This document shows, piece by piece, positions 1 to 8,923 of a DNA stretch of 64,000 nt. Position 1 is the stretch's first letter; the number at the start of each line of letters is the position of its first letter. The stretch is from assembly GCF_000612725.1 (NCBI RefSeq), contig NZ_HG964450.1, forward strand, positions 914,712-978,711, in the 5' to 3' direction. The notes under the pieces were generated by a model. The model was given only the letters and a program-made list of their open reading frames with translations. It was not told where the DNA came from and did no database searches. The DNA comes from Mycolicibacterium austroafricanum. Its GTDB lineage: Bacteria > Actinomycetota > Actinomycetes > Mycobacteriales > Mycobacteriaceae. A program made the position numbers and the translations under genes.

Positions 1-677
1 GCGACCAGCAGCGCGTTGGTGTCGCGGATCAGGCCGACCACTTCGTCGGTGCGCTCCGACAGGACCGTCGTCGCCTTCTTTGCGTTCTCCAGCAATGTGC
101 GCAGTTGTGCGTCGCGCTGATTGATTGAGTCCGAGAACCGTGCCACGCCGTCGACGGCCGCGCGGATCTGAGGCGGGGTGTCACGCAGCGTGTCCGACAA
201 GGTGGCCAGGGAGTCAGACAGCTGGGTAGTGTCCAGGCCGCTGATCGTGGAGGTCAGGTCGCCCAGGGCGTCGGGCAGCTGGTAGGGCGAATTCGTGCGG
301 GCCATCGGGATGGTGTCGCTCAAGTGGCCGTCGCCGCGCGGGGTTACCTCGACGACCTTGTTGCCGAGCAGGCTCTTGGTCTTGATGGCTGCTTCGGAGC
401 GCTCGCCCAGACGGATGTCGTCGTCGACGGTGAATTCGACGAGCACTCCGTCGGGGGTGAGGCTGATCTTCTGAACCTGGCCGGCGCGCACACCCGAGAC
501 CTGCACTGGGGCATCGGAGGTCAATCCGCCAAGTTCGTCGAAATAGGCTGAGTACGTGTCGGTTCCCGAAAGGAACGGGATGCGCGTGAAGTTGAAGCCG
601 ATGACCACGGCGGCCAGGACGGCGACCGTGCCGATAGCGCCGATCACGGCGAGGTTGCGTTCCCGGAAGGGTTTCAT
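1..677 (-). CDS. MceC-type Mce family protein, 5' part only
   Basis: Mce proteins are exported subunits of an ABC-type lipid importer in the mycobacterial envelope. Translation from the ATG at 677 gives MKPFRERNLAVIGAIG, then a hydrophobic N-terminal segment and an MlaD/MCE domain (GLTSDAPVQVSGVRAGQVQKI), followed by the start of the long helical region. The frame stays open to base 1, so the C-terminus lies outside the window. The ATG overlaps the stop of the preceding mce gene (ATGA), which fixes the start and implies translational coupling. It is third after the two yrbE genes, hence MceC by position; the transported lipid cannot be read from sequence. Confidence 0.9.
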   Translation of the reverse strand, partial: MKPFRERNLAVIGAIGTVAVLAAVVIGFNFTRIPFLSGTDTYSAYFDELGGLTSDAPVQVSGVRAGQVQKISLTPDGVLVEFTVDDDIRLGERSEAAIKTKSLLGNKVVEVTPRGDGHLSDTIPMARTNSPYQLPDALGDLTSTISGLDTTQLSDSLATLSDTLRDTPPQIRAAVDGVARFSDSINQRDAQLRTLLENAKKATTVLSERTDEVVGLIRDTNALLV

Positions 678-1702
678 CGCGGCGTGCACCTGCCCGAGTC
701 CTGACCGGCGATCTTGATGTAGACGGGTTGGCCGCCCTTGCCGTTCACCTTGAGTGCCAGGTCGCAAAGGTAGAAGCTGAAGAAGTCACCACTGAGTCCC
801 TGTCTGTTCAATGTGCGGTAAGCGTCGGGCAGCGTGGCGAGCAGGTTGTCGAAGTATTCGTGGTCGGCCAGGACGGTGCTGGCCACGCGGTCGGTCTGGT
901 CGAGAGTGGTCTTCAGCGGCGGCCGGGCCTGTGACAGCAGGTCGGCGATCGACCCGGCGGCCTCATTGGCGTAGGCCACCCCGTTGCTGATGTCCTGCTT
1001 ACGGCCTTCGAGACCGTGAATCAGTTCCGACAGTGAGTCGACCGCCGAGCCGAACTTCTCGCTGTGGTCGCCTAGCGATCCCAGCACGGAGTTGAGGTTG
1101 CCGATCACCTCGCCGATGAGCTGGTCCCGGTCGGCGAGCGTGTTGGTCAGCGCTGCAGTCTGATCCAAGACCGCGCCGATGGTGGCGCCCTGGCCCTGGA
1201 ACGCGGTGATGAGCTGGTTGGTCAGCGTGTTCACCTGGGTGGGGTCCAGGGCGCGGAACAGCGGGCGGAAGCCGCCGATGAGGGCGTCGAGATCCAGGGC
1301 GGGTGCAGTGCGCTCCAGCGGGATGGTGCCGCCGGGTGCGAGCTTGGTGGTACCGCCCGCACCCTCCTCCAGCGCGAGGTAGCGACCGCCGATGAGGTTG
1401 TCGTAGCGAATCACCGCGCGGCTGCCGCCGGTCAGCACCACGGTGTCATCGGCACTGAAGGCGACGTCGACGGTGGAGTCGTCGCGGACGTGGAGGCTCT
1501 TGACCTTGCCGACCTCGACGCCGGCGATGCGCACGAAGTCGTCTTCCTCGAGGCCGCCGACGCCGGCGAAGATCGCGTTGTAGGTCTTCTCGGGTTCGAA
1601 TCGCAGTTGTGCGAACACAGTCACCAACGCGAAGGCACCCGCGGCGCAGAGGGTGACGAACAGCGCTAGGCGCCATAGCGTCCCGGACAATTTCGCGCGC
1701 AA
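674..1702 (-). CDS. MceB-type Mce family protein
   Basis: Second Mce subunit of the operon, 342 residues with the chosen TTG start (LRAKLSGTLWRLALF). This start follows a GAGAGG element by about 8 nt and lies 40 bp after the mceA stop; reading further upstream only runs into mceA. It has one N-terminal membrane/signal helix, then the MCE domain (GLEEDDFVRIAGVEVGKVKSL, SRAVIRYDNLIGGRYLAL), then a helical Mce4-type C-terminal part. Length is normal for MceB. Function is inferred from family: part of the periplasmic conduit that hands lipids to the YrbE permeases. The exact start is the main uncertainty. Confidence 0.88.
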   Translation of the reverse strand: MRAKLSGTLWRLALFVTLCAAGAFALVTVFAQLRFEPEKTYNAIFAGVGGLEEDDFVRIAGVEVGKVKSLHVRDDSTVDVAFSADDTVVLTGGSRAVIRYDNLIGGRYLALEEGAGGTTKLAPGGTIPLERTAPALDLDALIGGFRPLFRALDPTQVNTLTNQLITAFQGQGATIGAVLDQTAALTNTLADRDQLIGEVIGNLNSVLGSLGDHSEKFGSAVDSLSELIHGLEGRKQDISNGVAYANEAAGSIADLLSQARPPLKTTLDQTDRVASTVLADHEYFDNLLATLPDAYRTLNRQGLSGDFFSFYLCDLALKVNGKGGQPVYIKIAGQDSGRCTPR

Positions 1703-1742
1703 AGTCTTTGGCCTCTCTTTGAGATCGGACGTCGGTGGTGGG

Positions 1743-3131
1743 TCAATTGCCTGCCGGTGGTGCCGCGGCGTCGGGCACGGCCTGCGGCCCTTCGGGTGCC
1801 GGTGGCGCGGGCGGGACACCCGGATACAGCGGGGTGCCGTCGGGCCCGTACAGCGGTGCCCCATAGGGCGGCGCACCGGGGTACGGGATCGGTCCGGGTG
1901 CCGGGCCTCCGGGGTAGCGGATGCGGGGTGGCTCCGGGATCGCCTTGGTGACCGGGAAGTAGTTCGCCAGGCCGGGGAACCCGATGCCGGGGTTGGGTCG
2001 CAGATCCAGACCGGTGCCGAACCCGGTGTTGGCGATCAGTGCCCTCACCGGCCAATTCTTCGCGACGTCGGGCAGTGAGCCGCAGCCGGGCTTGCCGCCG
2101 GGCCCGCCCTTGGCCGCATTGATGGGGAGATTGGCCGGGTAGCGGTAGGGGTCGTCGCCGAACAGGAGCGCGGCGTCCATGATCAGCGACTTACCGTTGG
2201 CGCCGCCGGTGTAGTCGGCCAGTCCGTCGTCGAGTGCGGTCTTTGCGCCGACCAGCATGCAGGTCAGCGACGGGTTGTACTTCATCAGGAGGTTTGTCGT
2301 CGGTTCGAGCAGGTTCACCGTCCTGATTAGGTTGTCCTTGCTGGGCCCGAGCAACTCCACGCCGCTGCGCGACAGACCGGCCACGCCGACGAGCAGCGCG
2401 TCAACCTGCTGGGCCTGATTGCTCACCGTGGTGCTGGTGGTGGCCACCGCGTCCAGAACGCTGATGAGATTCTGCGCCGCTCCGGAGTAGACGTCGGCGA
2501 CGTCGCGGACGGCGTGCAGGTCCTCGCGGACGGTATCGGTGCGCGGGATCAGTTGCGTCAGTACGACGTTGGTGTCCTCGGTGGCCTGCCCGATGCGTTC
2601 GCCCTTGCCGCTGACGGCTTCGTTGACCGCCGAGAGGATGGAGTTCAATTTCGCTGGGTCGATCTGATCGAGCAGGGTAACCAGGTTTTGGAAGACTGTG
2701 TTGACCTCAAGGGTGGTGTTCAGCGAACGCAGCACCGTGCCGGCGGCGATACGCTGCGGGCTGGGTTGGTCGGGGTAGATCAGGTCGACGTACTTCGATC
2801 CGAACAGGGAGGTCGCGTTGATGCGCGCCTCGACGTTGGCGGGGATCTTGTCGACCTGATCGCGGTCGATCTTGAGCGTGATGCTGGCGGTGTCGCCGCC
2901 CCCGGCGATGGTGGCGACGTGGCCGACCTGCACACCGCGCATCTTCACCTTCGAGTTCGGTTCCATCACCAGACCGGAGCGGTCCGCGGTCAGGGTGACA
3001 GCCAGGTCGCGGCTGAAGTCGCGATTGAAGGCAGCCACGCACAGGGCGACGAGTCCGACGATCGTGACGATGAGGGCCAGTGCCAGCCATTCGGAGGCGA
3101 TGCGGGGGCCCGTCTTGCGTTCGGTGGACAC
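1743..3131 (-). CDS. MceA-type Mce family protein with proline-rich tail
   Basis: First Mce subunit, 462 residues, directly after the second yrbE gene. It shows an N-terminal hydrophobic helix (residues about 14-35), the MCE domain (VKMRGVQVGHVATI; NVEARINATSLFGSKYVDL), a long helical stretch, and a low-complexity tail rich in Pro, Gly and Tyr over roughly the last 60 residues. Members of this family form the envelope channel of Mce lipid importers. The Pro-rich tail may sit near the cell wall; this is inference. Same-strand spacing of 4 bp from yrbEB indicates an operon. Confidence 0.9.
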   Translation of the reverse strand: MSTERKTGPRIASEWLALALIVTIVGLVALCVAAFNRDFSRDLAVTLTADRSGLVMEPNSKVKMRGVQVGHVATIAGGGDTASITLKIDRDQVDKIPANVEARINATSLFGSKYVDLIYPDQPSPQRIAAGTVLRSLNTTLEVNTVFQNLVTLLDQIDPAKLNSILSAVNEAVSGKGERIGQATEDTNVVLTQLIPRTDTVREDLHAVRDVADVYSGAAQNLISVLDAVATTSTTVSNQAQQVDALLVGVAGLSRSGVELLGPSKDNLIRTVNLLEPTTNLLMKYNPSLTCMLVGAKTALDDGLADYTGGANGKSLIMDAALLFGDDPYRYPANLPINAAKGGPGGKPGCGSLPDVAKNWPVRALIANTGFGTGLDLRPNPGIGFPGLANYFPVTKAIPEPPRIRYPGGPAPGPIPYPGAPPYGAPLYGPDGTPLYPGVPPAPPAPEGPQAVPDAAAPPAGN

Positions 3132-3135
3132 TGTT

Positions 3136-3990
3136 CTACCCCGAGAAGTTGAAGTTGCCGGTCTGGCCGTAGAGCGCCAGAGTCACGAAGAGGATGACGA
3201 AACCTGCAGCGACAAGCGATGTTCGAGTGGCTTGGCCCACCGCGCGTCCCACCCCCGCGGGCCCGCCCGATGCATTGAAGCCGTAGTAGGTGTGGATCAG
3301 CATCACCACGATGCACAGCACGATGACGGTGATGAACGAGTTGACGACGTCCCCGGGGATCAGGAACGTCCTGAAGTAGTGGTCGTAGACGCCGGTGGAC
3401 TGTCCGTACAGCACGGTTGTGCCGAACCGCGCTGCGAAGTACCCCATGAGTAGCGAGACGCAGTACAGCGGGACGACCACGATTACGCCCGCGGCCACTC
3501 TGGTGGAGGCGAGATACGCAACGGAGCGGATGCCCATGACCTCGAGTGCGTCGATCTCCTCGTTGATGCGCATCGCACCCAGTTGGGCTGTGGCACCCGC
3601 GCCCAGGGTCGCTGAGAACGCGATGACCGCGGTGCCCAGGCCGATGAGACGAGTGAAGAGGAACGCCGACCCGAAGCCCGTCAGCGCTTCCACGCCGAGT
3701 TCGGAGAACTGATTGAACCCCTGCGCGGCGACGATGGCACCGGTGGAGATGTTGAGGAAGGTGATGACGACGACGGTGCCGCCGATCATCGCGAGTGCGC
3801 CCGTGCCGAGGCTCATGATGGCGATCTGACGGAGCAGTTCGGCCTTGTAGTGCACGGCGACGTCGACGATCGAGCGCAGCGTCAGTCCGTAGAAGCGCGC
3901 CTGCTCGCCGATCTGCTGCAAGCCGCCGCGGATTCCGGTTGCTCGACTCAGGACACGTGGAAAGCGTTGTCGCACAGCGGTGGCGGTCAT
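3136..3990 (-). CDS. YrbE-B family ABC permease (MlaE-type)
   Basis: Integral membrane permease of the Mce lipid-import system, 284 residues. The C-terminal three quarters is strongly hydrophobic with the typical MlaE/YrbE core (GAGATAQLGAMRINEEIDALEVMGI), the region that couples to the ATPase. The ATG at 3990 overlaps the yrbEA stop by 4 nt. No ATPase is encoded nearby, which is normal for mce loci because the ATPase gene lies elsewhere. Confidence 0.93.
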   Translation of the reverse strand: MTATAVRQRFPRVLSRATGIRGGLQQIGEQARFYGLTLRSIVDVAVHYKAELLRQIAIMSLGTGALAMIGGTVVVITFLNISTGAIVAAQGFNQFSELGVEALTGFGSAFLFTRLIGLGTAVIAFSATLGAGATAQLGAMRINEEIDALEVMGIRSVAYLASTRVAAGVIVVVPLYCVSLLMGYFAARFGTTVLYGQSTGVYDHYFRTFLIPGDVVNSFITVIVLCIVVMLIHTYYGFNASGGPAGVGRAVGQATRTSLVAAGFVILFVTLALYGQTGNFNFSG

Positions 3991-4796
3991 TTGGTCACCT
4001 CGAAACCGATGGCAGTGACGACGATGTTGATGACGAAGAGCAGCACGAAGGAGAAGACCACCGTCTCGTTCACGGCGTTGCCCACGCCGGCGGGACCGGT
4101 ACGCACGCTGATGCCCTGATAGCACGCGATGAGGCCGGCGCTGAGGCCGAACAGCGTGGCTTTGATCATCGAGACGACGACGTCGCTGAGCCCGGTGATG
4201 AGTGTGAGGCTGGCGACGAAGGCGCCCGGCGTGACGTGCTGGAAGAACACCGAGAAGAAGAATCCGCCGGTGAGGCCGGTCAGCGTCACCAGCGACGACA
4301 ACAGGAACGCGACCACAGTGGCTGCGAGCACCCTGGGGGCGATGAGCGCTTGGATCGGGTCGATGCCCATCACTCGAAGGGCGTCGAGTTCCTCGCGAAT
4401 GGTTCGGGCCCCGAGGTCGGCGCACATCGCGGCGGCACCCGCCCCGGCGACGACCAGCACGGTGACGAACGGCCCGATCTGATTGACCGCGCCGAGAGCG
4501 GCGCCGGTGCCCGAGAAGTCGGCGGCGCCGAATTCGACCAGCAGCACGTTGAAGGTGAAGACGGTTAGCACCACATACGGGATGGACAGCATCAGCGCCG
4601 GCAGCAGAGCGACGCGTGCCAGAAAGACTGTCTGCTCCAGAAACTCCCGCCAGGCGTACGGGGGGCGCACCATGGTGATCATCGTGTCGAGGGAGAAGGC
4701 GAAGAAGCCGCCCACGCTCCGTAGCGGAGCGAGCGCCGCCGTTTGACTCAAGTGGCCGGTCCCCGATCGACGACGCAGGAAGGACGTGGCGCTCAT
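3987..4796 (-). CDS. YrbE-A family ABC permease (MlaE-type)
   Basis: First gene of the mce operon, 269 residues from ATG 4796 (MSATSFLRRRSG). It has several membrane helices and the family signature GARTIREELDALRVMGIDP. A GTG two codons upstream (VSMSATS) is an equally possible start. It pairs with the following YrbE-B permease as a heterodimeric channel for lipids. The promoter should be in the roughly 520-bp gene-free stretch upstream. Confidence 0.93.
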   Translation of the reverse strand: MSATSFLRRRSGTGHLSQTAALAPLRSVGGFFAFSLDTMITMVRPPYAWREFLEQTVFLARVALLPALMLSIPYVVLTVFTFNVLLVEFGAADFSGTGAALGAVNQIGPFVTVLVVAGAGAAAMCADLGARTIREELDALRVMGIDPIQALIAPRVLAATVVAFLLSSLVTLTGLTGGFFFSVFFQHVTPGAFVASLTLITGLSDVVVSMIKATLFGLSAGLIACYQGISVRTGPAGVGNAVNETVVFSFVLLFVINIVVTAIGFEVTK

Positions 4797-5322
4797 CGAC
4801 ACAACCCCCCGCGCCATGCCGTTCGGCGCGCGGTCCGACACCGGTGGGATTGCATGCTGTTGGAGCTCCTCTGTCGTTCGCGGCGTGTAGACGCTTGGTC
4901 GGTTCGGCGAGTGTCTTTTCGTTTGCGGTGCGCGACACTGCGTGTGGTGATCGTGACGCCGACCACAAGAAGTCTTGCGGCGCCAGCGTCCGTCGACAAT
5001 CCGTTGTACGCGCCCTGGAAACGTCGTGTTTACCGTGCCGCCGCGGTGTTCTCGCAGTTCATCGCGCCGGTACGGTGCCGAGGGGACAACCCGGTATCCG
5101 AAAAGCGCGACGGACGGATCGGGGCCGCGATCTCCGCCGCCGAATGTTGGCGTTCGACATACCGCGATGAAGAAATTAACGCGCAGGAAGGCCGGATGTC
5201 GAGTTTGGACTTCGCCGGTCCGCCAAGCACTTAACATAGAATGGTCCCCGAAAGACGTTGTCCTACAACGCCGCATGCCCGCCGCGGAGAATCGCGACGG
5301 GCATGAGCATGGGGGTGGGGGA
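4797..5322. other. Gene-free interval upstream of the mce operon
   Basis: No reading frame here looks like a protein; frames that are open are arginine/serine-rich shadows. The interval must carry the mce promoter (minus strand). Apart from the hairpin at 5274-5305 no defined regulatory motif was recognised, and no TetR/GntR regulator gene sits next to the operon. Confidence 0.5.
5274..5305 (-). terminator. Possible hairpin after the MpaB-like gene
   Basis: Inverted repeat CATGCCCG ... CGGGCATG with a 16-nt spacer, located just past the stop of the minus-strand gene ending at 5323. There is no T-tract and the loop is long, so it is only a weak candidate for a transcription end. Confidence 0.3.
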
Positions 5323-6201
5323 TCAGGCGGCTACGAGCTGACCCTTCTGCGCTCGCATCTTCTTCTTCGCCGGCGTGGAGTGCTTGGGGTCCGGCAGAAC
5401 CTTCTCCTGCATCAGGAACGTCATCTTCAGCCCGAACTCGAAGAACTTCCGGGTCAGGGGATGGACATCGGGGATCCTGTGGACGCGGTGCACGGGTTCG
5501 TCCCACAGCGCCATGATCATCTTACGGCCGATCCATCGAGTTCCCTTGGGAAACCACCGATTCTGGAACTGTTCGATGACGGCCTCGCACGTCATCCCGC
5601 CCTCGGGTGAGTACTCCCAGTCGGTGCCTTCGTAATCGGCCATGTACTGAAGCATTCCGTCGAAGTCGTCCGGGAAGTCCGTGACCGGGCCGTTGGCGGT
5701 CCACATGAGCTTGGCGATCTCCGCCCAGTACAGGTGACAGGCGATCCTCTGATTCTCGGTATAGCCGGGCAGTCCGATGCGGAGCCTGAGGCGGTGCATG
5801 TCCGCACCGATCCAACACATCGTGTACACGAAGTCCTCGTTGTGGGCGAAGTTGCCCGGCATCTTCTTCTCCATGGCCATGTGCAGTCGATTGACGTGCT
5901 CGACCGATTCCTTGGTGGCCATGCTCGACGGTCCGTGCTCGAACCATCTCCAGAACGCGTCGGCGGTGTCCTTCTCGCGCTTGTCCTGATGCTTGATTAT
6001 TTTCCCACTGCCCTTACGTGCGATGGTCTCCCCGCCCCACGGAGGCAGGATGAAGTGCGGAAAGCCCGTCGAGTAGAGAACGTTCATCTCGAAGTCGCCG
6101 ACGTAGTAGCACGTCGACAACTGCCAGATGCGCTCGTAATCACGGCGCGGATCGAGCCTTTCGATCTCCTTGGCTATCCACTTGTATCCCTTGGCGCTCA
6201 T
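5323..6201 (-). CDS. MpaB/rubber-oxygenase (DUF2236)-like protein
   Basis: 292 residues from ATG 6201, preceded by an AAAGGA ribosome site; a longer start (MKGSKT) is possible but lies closer to the upstream gene. The sequence pattern (YERIWQLSTCYYVGDFE, FHAxxxW-like helices, HNEDFVYTMCWIGADMHRL) fits the DUF2236 superfamily, which includes the haem-containing latex-clearing protein and fungal MpaB oxygenases. Mycobacterial members are mostly uncharacterised. It is the last gene of the reductase-P450-aldehyde dehydrogenase run, so a role in aromatic or aldehyde oxidation is inferred from context only. Family call moderately sure, function unknown. Confidence 0.6.
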   Translation of the reverse strand: MSAKGYKWIAKEIERLDPRRDYERIWQLSTCYYVGDFEMNVLYSTGFPHFILPPWGGETIARKGSGKIIKHQDKREKDTADAFWRWFEHGPSSMATKESVEHVNRLHMAMEKKMPGNFAHNEDFVYTMCWIGADMHRLRLRIGLPGYTENQRIACHLYWAEIAKLMWTANGPVTDFPDDFDGMLQYMADYEGTDWEYSPEGGMTCEAVIEQFQNRWFPKGTRWIGRKMIMALWDEPVHRVHRIPDVHPLTRKFFEFGLKMTFLMQEKVLPDPKHSTPAKKKMRAQKGQLVAA

Positions 6202-6228
6202 CGTCTTTGATCCTTTCAAGGTCCGCTG

Positions 6229-7668
6229 TCAGGAGTAGATGGTCTGCACGTTGAGGTAGGCGTTGAGGCCGTCGGGCCCGAGTTCGCGTCCGATGCCGCT
6301 GTCCTTGACGCCGCCGAACGGTGCGCTGGGATCGGGCAGGTAGCGGTTGATCCCGATCGTGCCGGTTTTGATCCGGCGCGCTACCGCGCTACCCCGTTCC
6401 GGATCGGAGGTCCAGACGGTGCCGCCGAGCCCGTAGCGGGAGTCGTTGGCGATGCGAACCGCGTCGTCGACATCGCGGTACCGAATGACACCGAGGACCG
6501 GGCCGAAGATCTCTTCCTGGGCGATGACCGAGTTGTTGTCGACGTCGGCGAACACGGTGGGGGTGACGAACCAGCCCCGGTCGCGGTCGCTGCGCTGGCC
6601 GCCGGTGACGACGCGCGCGCCGTCGCCCTTGCCTTTGTCGATGAAACCCTCGACGCGGTCGCGGTGTATGGCCGACGCCATCGGACCGATCATGGTGTCG
6701 GGGTCGAGTGAGTCACCAACCGGAAGGCTGGATACGAAAGCGGCCAGCGTGTCGACGATCTCGTCGTGGCGGTTGTCCGGCGCCAGGATCCGCGTACCGA
6801 GGTAGCAGGTTTGGCCGTTGTTGACCAGCAGGCTCTCGAACAGACGCTCGCCCATTGTCTCGGGGTTGAGGTCGGCGTCGTCGAGAACGATCGCCGCCGA
6901 CTTCCCTCCGAGTTCGAGCGTGACCGGCCGGAGCAGCCGCCCGCACGTTTCGGCGATGAGTCGTCCCGCCGACGTGGATCCGGTGAACGCCACCTTGTCG
7001 ACGTCGGGATGTCCGACGAGGTACGCGCCCACATCCCGCCCACCGGGTACGACGTTGACCACGCCTGCCGGAATCGAGGTCTCGGCAACGGCTTCGGCGA
7101 AAAGGAATGCGTCGAGTAGCGTCTCCGGTGACGGCTTCAGCACGATCGTGCACCCGGCGGCGAGCGCGGGTGCGATCTTGAAGGACGCCAGGGTCTGCGG
7201 GTAGTTCCACGGCGAGATCGCCGCGACGACCCCCATGGGTGCGCGGCGGACTGTAGAAGTGCCGCCGAGCAGGTGAGGTTGGGACGTCTCGAACGACGTC
7301 TTTCGCAGGAGGTCCGCGTAGTACCGCAGCACGATCAGGGGGAAGCCGCCTTCAAGCTGCCCCGCGATGGTGATCGGCATTCCGTTCTGTGCGGATACGC
7401 GACGCGCCATCTCGTCGGATCGGGATTCGAGCTGCGCGGCGAGTTCCTCGATCGCCTCCGCACGGCGCAACGGATCCCACGACGCCCAGCCGTTCGGGTC
7501 GTCGAACGCCCGCCTCGCCTCGCTGACGGCGGCGTCGACGTCGGCCTCGCTGGCAGCGGGTACCGAGCCAATCGGTTCCTCGGTGCTGGCCGAGGACAAT
7601 TCGTAGGTGTCGCCGGACGCCGGCGTCACCCAGTCGCCCCCGATGAAGAGACGGTCGTACGTGGTCAT
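6229..7668 (-). CDS. Aldehyde dehydrogenase (ALDH superfamily), aromatic-aldehyde type by context
   Basis: 479 residues, NAD(P)-dependent oxidation of an aldehyde to an acid. Rossmann and catalytic features are intact: FTGSTSAG, the glutamate in LELGGKSAA, the nucleophilic cysteine in NNGQTCYLG, and EIFGPVLGV. Start ATG 7668 gives MTTYDRLFIGGDWV, standard for the family; it lies 26 bp after the P450 stop. Placement between a CYP199-like demethylase and an MpaB-like protein suggests an aromatic aldehyde such as anisaldehyde or vanillin, but formaldehyde-derived or other aldehydes are not excluded. Confidence 0.85.
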   Translation of the reverse strand: MTTYDRLFIGGDWVTPASGDTYELSSASTEEPIGSVPAASEADVDAAVSEARRAFDDPNGWASWDPLRRAEAIEELAAQLESRSDEMARRVSAQNGMPITIAGQLEGGFPLIVLRYYADLLRKTSFETSQPHLLGGTSTVRRAPMGVVAAISPWNYPQTLASFKIAPALAAGCTIVLKPSPETLLDAFLFAEAVAETSIPAGVVNVVPGGRDVGAYLVGHPDVDKVAFTGSTSAGRLIAETCGRLLRPVTLELGGKSAAIVLDDADLNPETMGERLFESLLVNNGQTCYLGTRILAPDNRHDEIVDTLAAFVSSLPVGDSLDPDTMIGPMASAIHRDRVEGFIDKGKGDGARVVTGGQRSDRDRGWFVTPTVFADVDNNSVIAQEEIFGPVLGVIRYRDVDDAVRIANDSRYGLGGTVWTSDPERGSAVARRIKTGTIGINRYLPDPSAPFGGVKDSGIGRELGPDGLNAYLNVQTIYS

Positions 7669-7694
7669 GGTCGCGGTTCTCCTTCGGACGGCAA

Positions 7695-8915
7695 TCAGGC
7701 GGGGGTGAGCGTGATGGGCAGGGTCTCCCAGGCACGCAGGGTGTTGTTGTGATGACGACGCGGTGTGCCAGTCATGGCGATGGACTCGAACCGCTGGGTG
7801 AGCGCGACGAGCAGGGCTTCGGCTTCCAGCCGTGCGACGTGCTGTCCGACGCATTGGTGGATCCCCATGCCGAACCCGACGTGTCCGGAGGGGTTTCGGC
7901 GCAGGTCGAACTGATCCGGATCTGCCCATCGCCGGGGATCGCGATTGGCCGAGCCGAGGAACATGAGGATCTTCTTGCCGTCGGGGACCACGTGGTCGCC
8001 GATCGCGATGTCCTTTGTCGCCGTGCGGAAGAACGTCTGCACCGGCGACTCCCACCGAACCGCCTCGTCGAACGCCACACGCGCCAATGCCGGATTGTCC
8101 CGTACGGCCCGCCACTGGTCGGGATGGTGGGCAAATGCCGCCAAGACCGCCGATATTCCCAGCACGGTGGTGTCCACGCCCGCGGACAACAGCGAGCGCA
8201 CCACGAGGGGGGCCTGCTCGTAGGTGATATCACCCCGGTCTGCGGCCGCCCATATCTGTGCGCCGAACGTCGGTTGGCCGTCGATCACCTCGTCACGGAG
8301 CGCGGCTCTCTCACACTGTGCCATCACCCACGCCGACAGTTCACCGATCCGGTGCGCACCCTTCGCGACCAGTTCGTTGGAGGGGCCGAAAGCGTTGAAT
8401 AGGTGGTCGCCGTACGGCAGCAGGTTGTCGCGGCCGGTGCGGCCGATGCCCACGGCGTCGGGAAACACCCGCAGCGGGAAGACCCGCGCGATGTCGGCGA
8501 CGGCGTCCACCTCGCGGCGATCACACAGTTCGTCGACGAGGGCTGCCGCGTCGGCGATCCAGTTGTCGCGCAGTCCCTTCAGCGCGCGAACGTTGAGAAT
8601 CGCGGAGAGGACCCCTCTGGGCGCGTCGTGGCGAGGGGGGTTGCTCTCGAGCAGGAGACTTGGTGGGCGCCAGGGCTTCTCGTATCTGAAGTTGCTCAAC
8701 CCCACCCCCGCTGCGGACTCAAAGGACTGCCAGTCGATGAGCGCGGCGTGGACGTCGTTGTACCGGCCCATGCCGTACACGTCGTAGCGGGAGAGGTACA
8801 CGATGGGTCCGCGCTCCCGCATGTTGCGGTGGAAGTCCGAGGGGTCTTCCAGGATCGTCGGTCCGAACGGATCGTCGGACATTCGGGGCAGGAGCGGAGT
8901 TGCACTGAGGGTCAC
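7695..8915 (-). CDS. Cytochrome P450, CYP199-like (para-methoxybenzoate O-demethylase type)
   Basis: 406 residues from GTG 8915 (an internal ATG at 8882, MSDDPFGP, is an alternative start). P450 landmarks: I-helix SAGVDTT, EAVRWESP (ExxR region), and haem loop FGMGIHQCVG. Long stretches match remembered CYP199A2/A4 sequences of Rhodopseudomonas (EKPWRPPSLLLE, VRSLLSAGVDTTV, SPVQTFFRTATK, FLGSANRDPRRW), enzymes that demethylate 4-methoxybenzoate and related para-substituted benzoates. The Arg-Ser-x-x-Ser motif used there to hold the carboxylate is kept in VRSLLS. It lies 8 bp after its likely reductase. Product 4-hydroxybenzoate would feed pobA and pca in this window. Confidence 0.85.
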   Translation of the reverse strand: MTLSATPLLPRMSDDPFGPTILEDPSDFHRNMRERGPIVYLSRYDVYGMGRYNDVHAALIDWQSFESAAGVGLSNFRYEKPWRPPSLLLESNPPRHDAPRGVLSAILNVRALKGLRDNWIADAAALVDELCDRREVDAVADIARVFPLRVFPDAVGIGRTGRDNLLPYGDHLFNAFGPSNELVAKGAHRIGELSAWVMAQCERAALRDEVIDGQPTFGAQIWAAADRGDITYEQAPLVVRSLLSAGVDTTVLGISAVLAAFAHHPDQWRAVRDNPALARVAFDEAVRWESPVQTFFRTATKDIAIGDHVVPDGKKILMFLGSANRDPRRWADPDQFDLRRNPSGHVGFGMGIHQCVGQHVARLEAEALLVALTQRFESIAMTGTPRRHHNNTLRAWETLPITLTPA

Positions 8916-8923
8916 GGTCGGCC

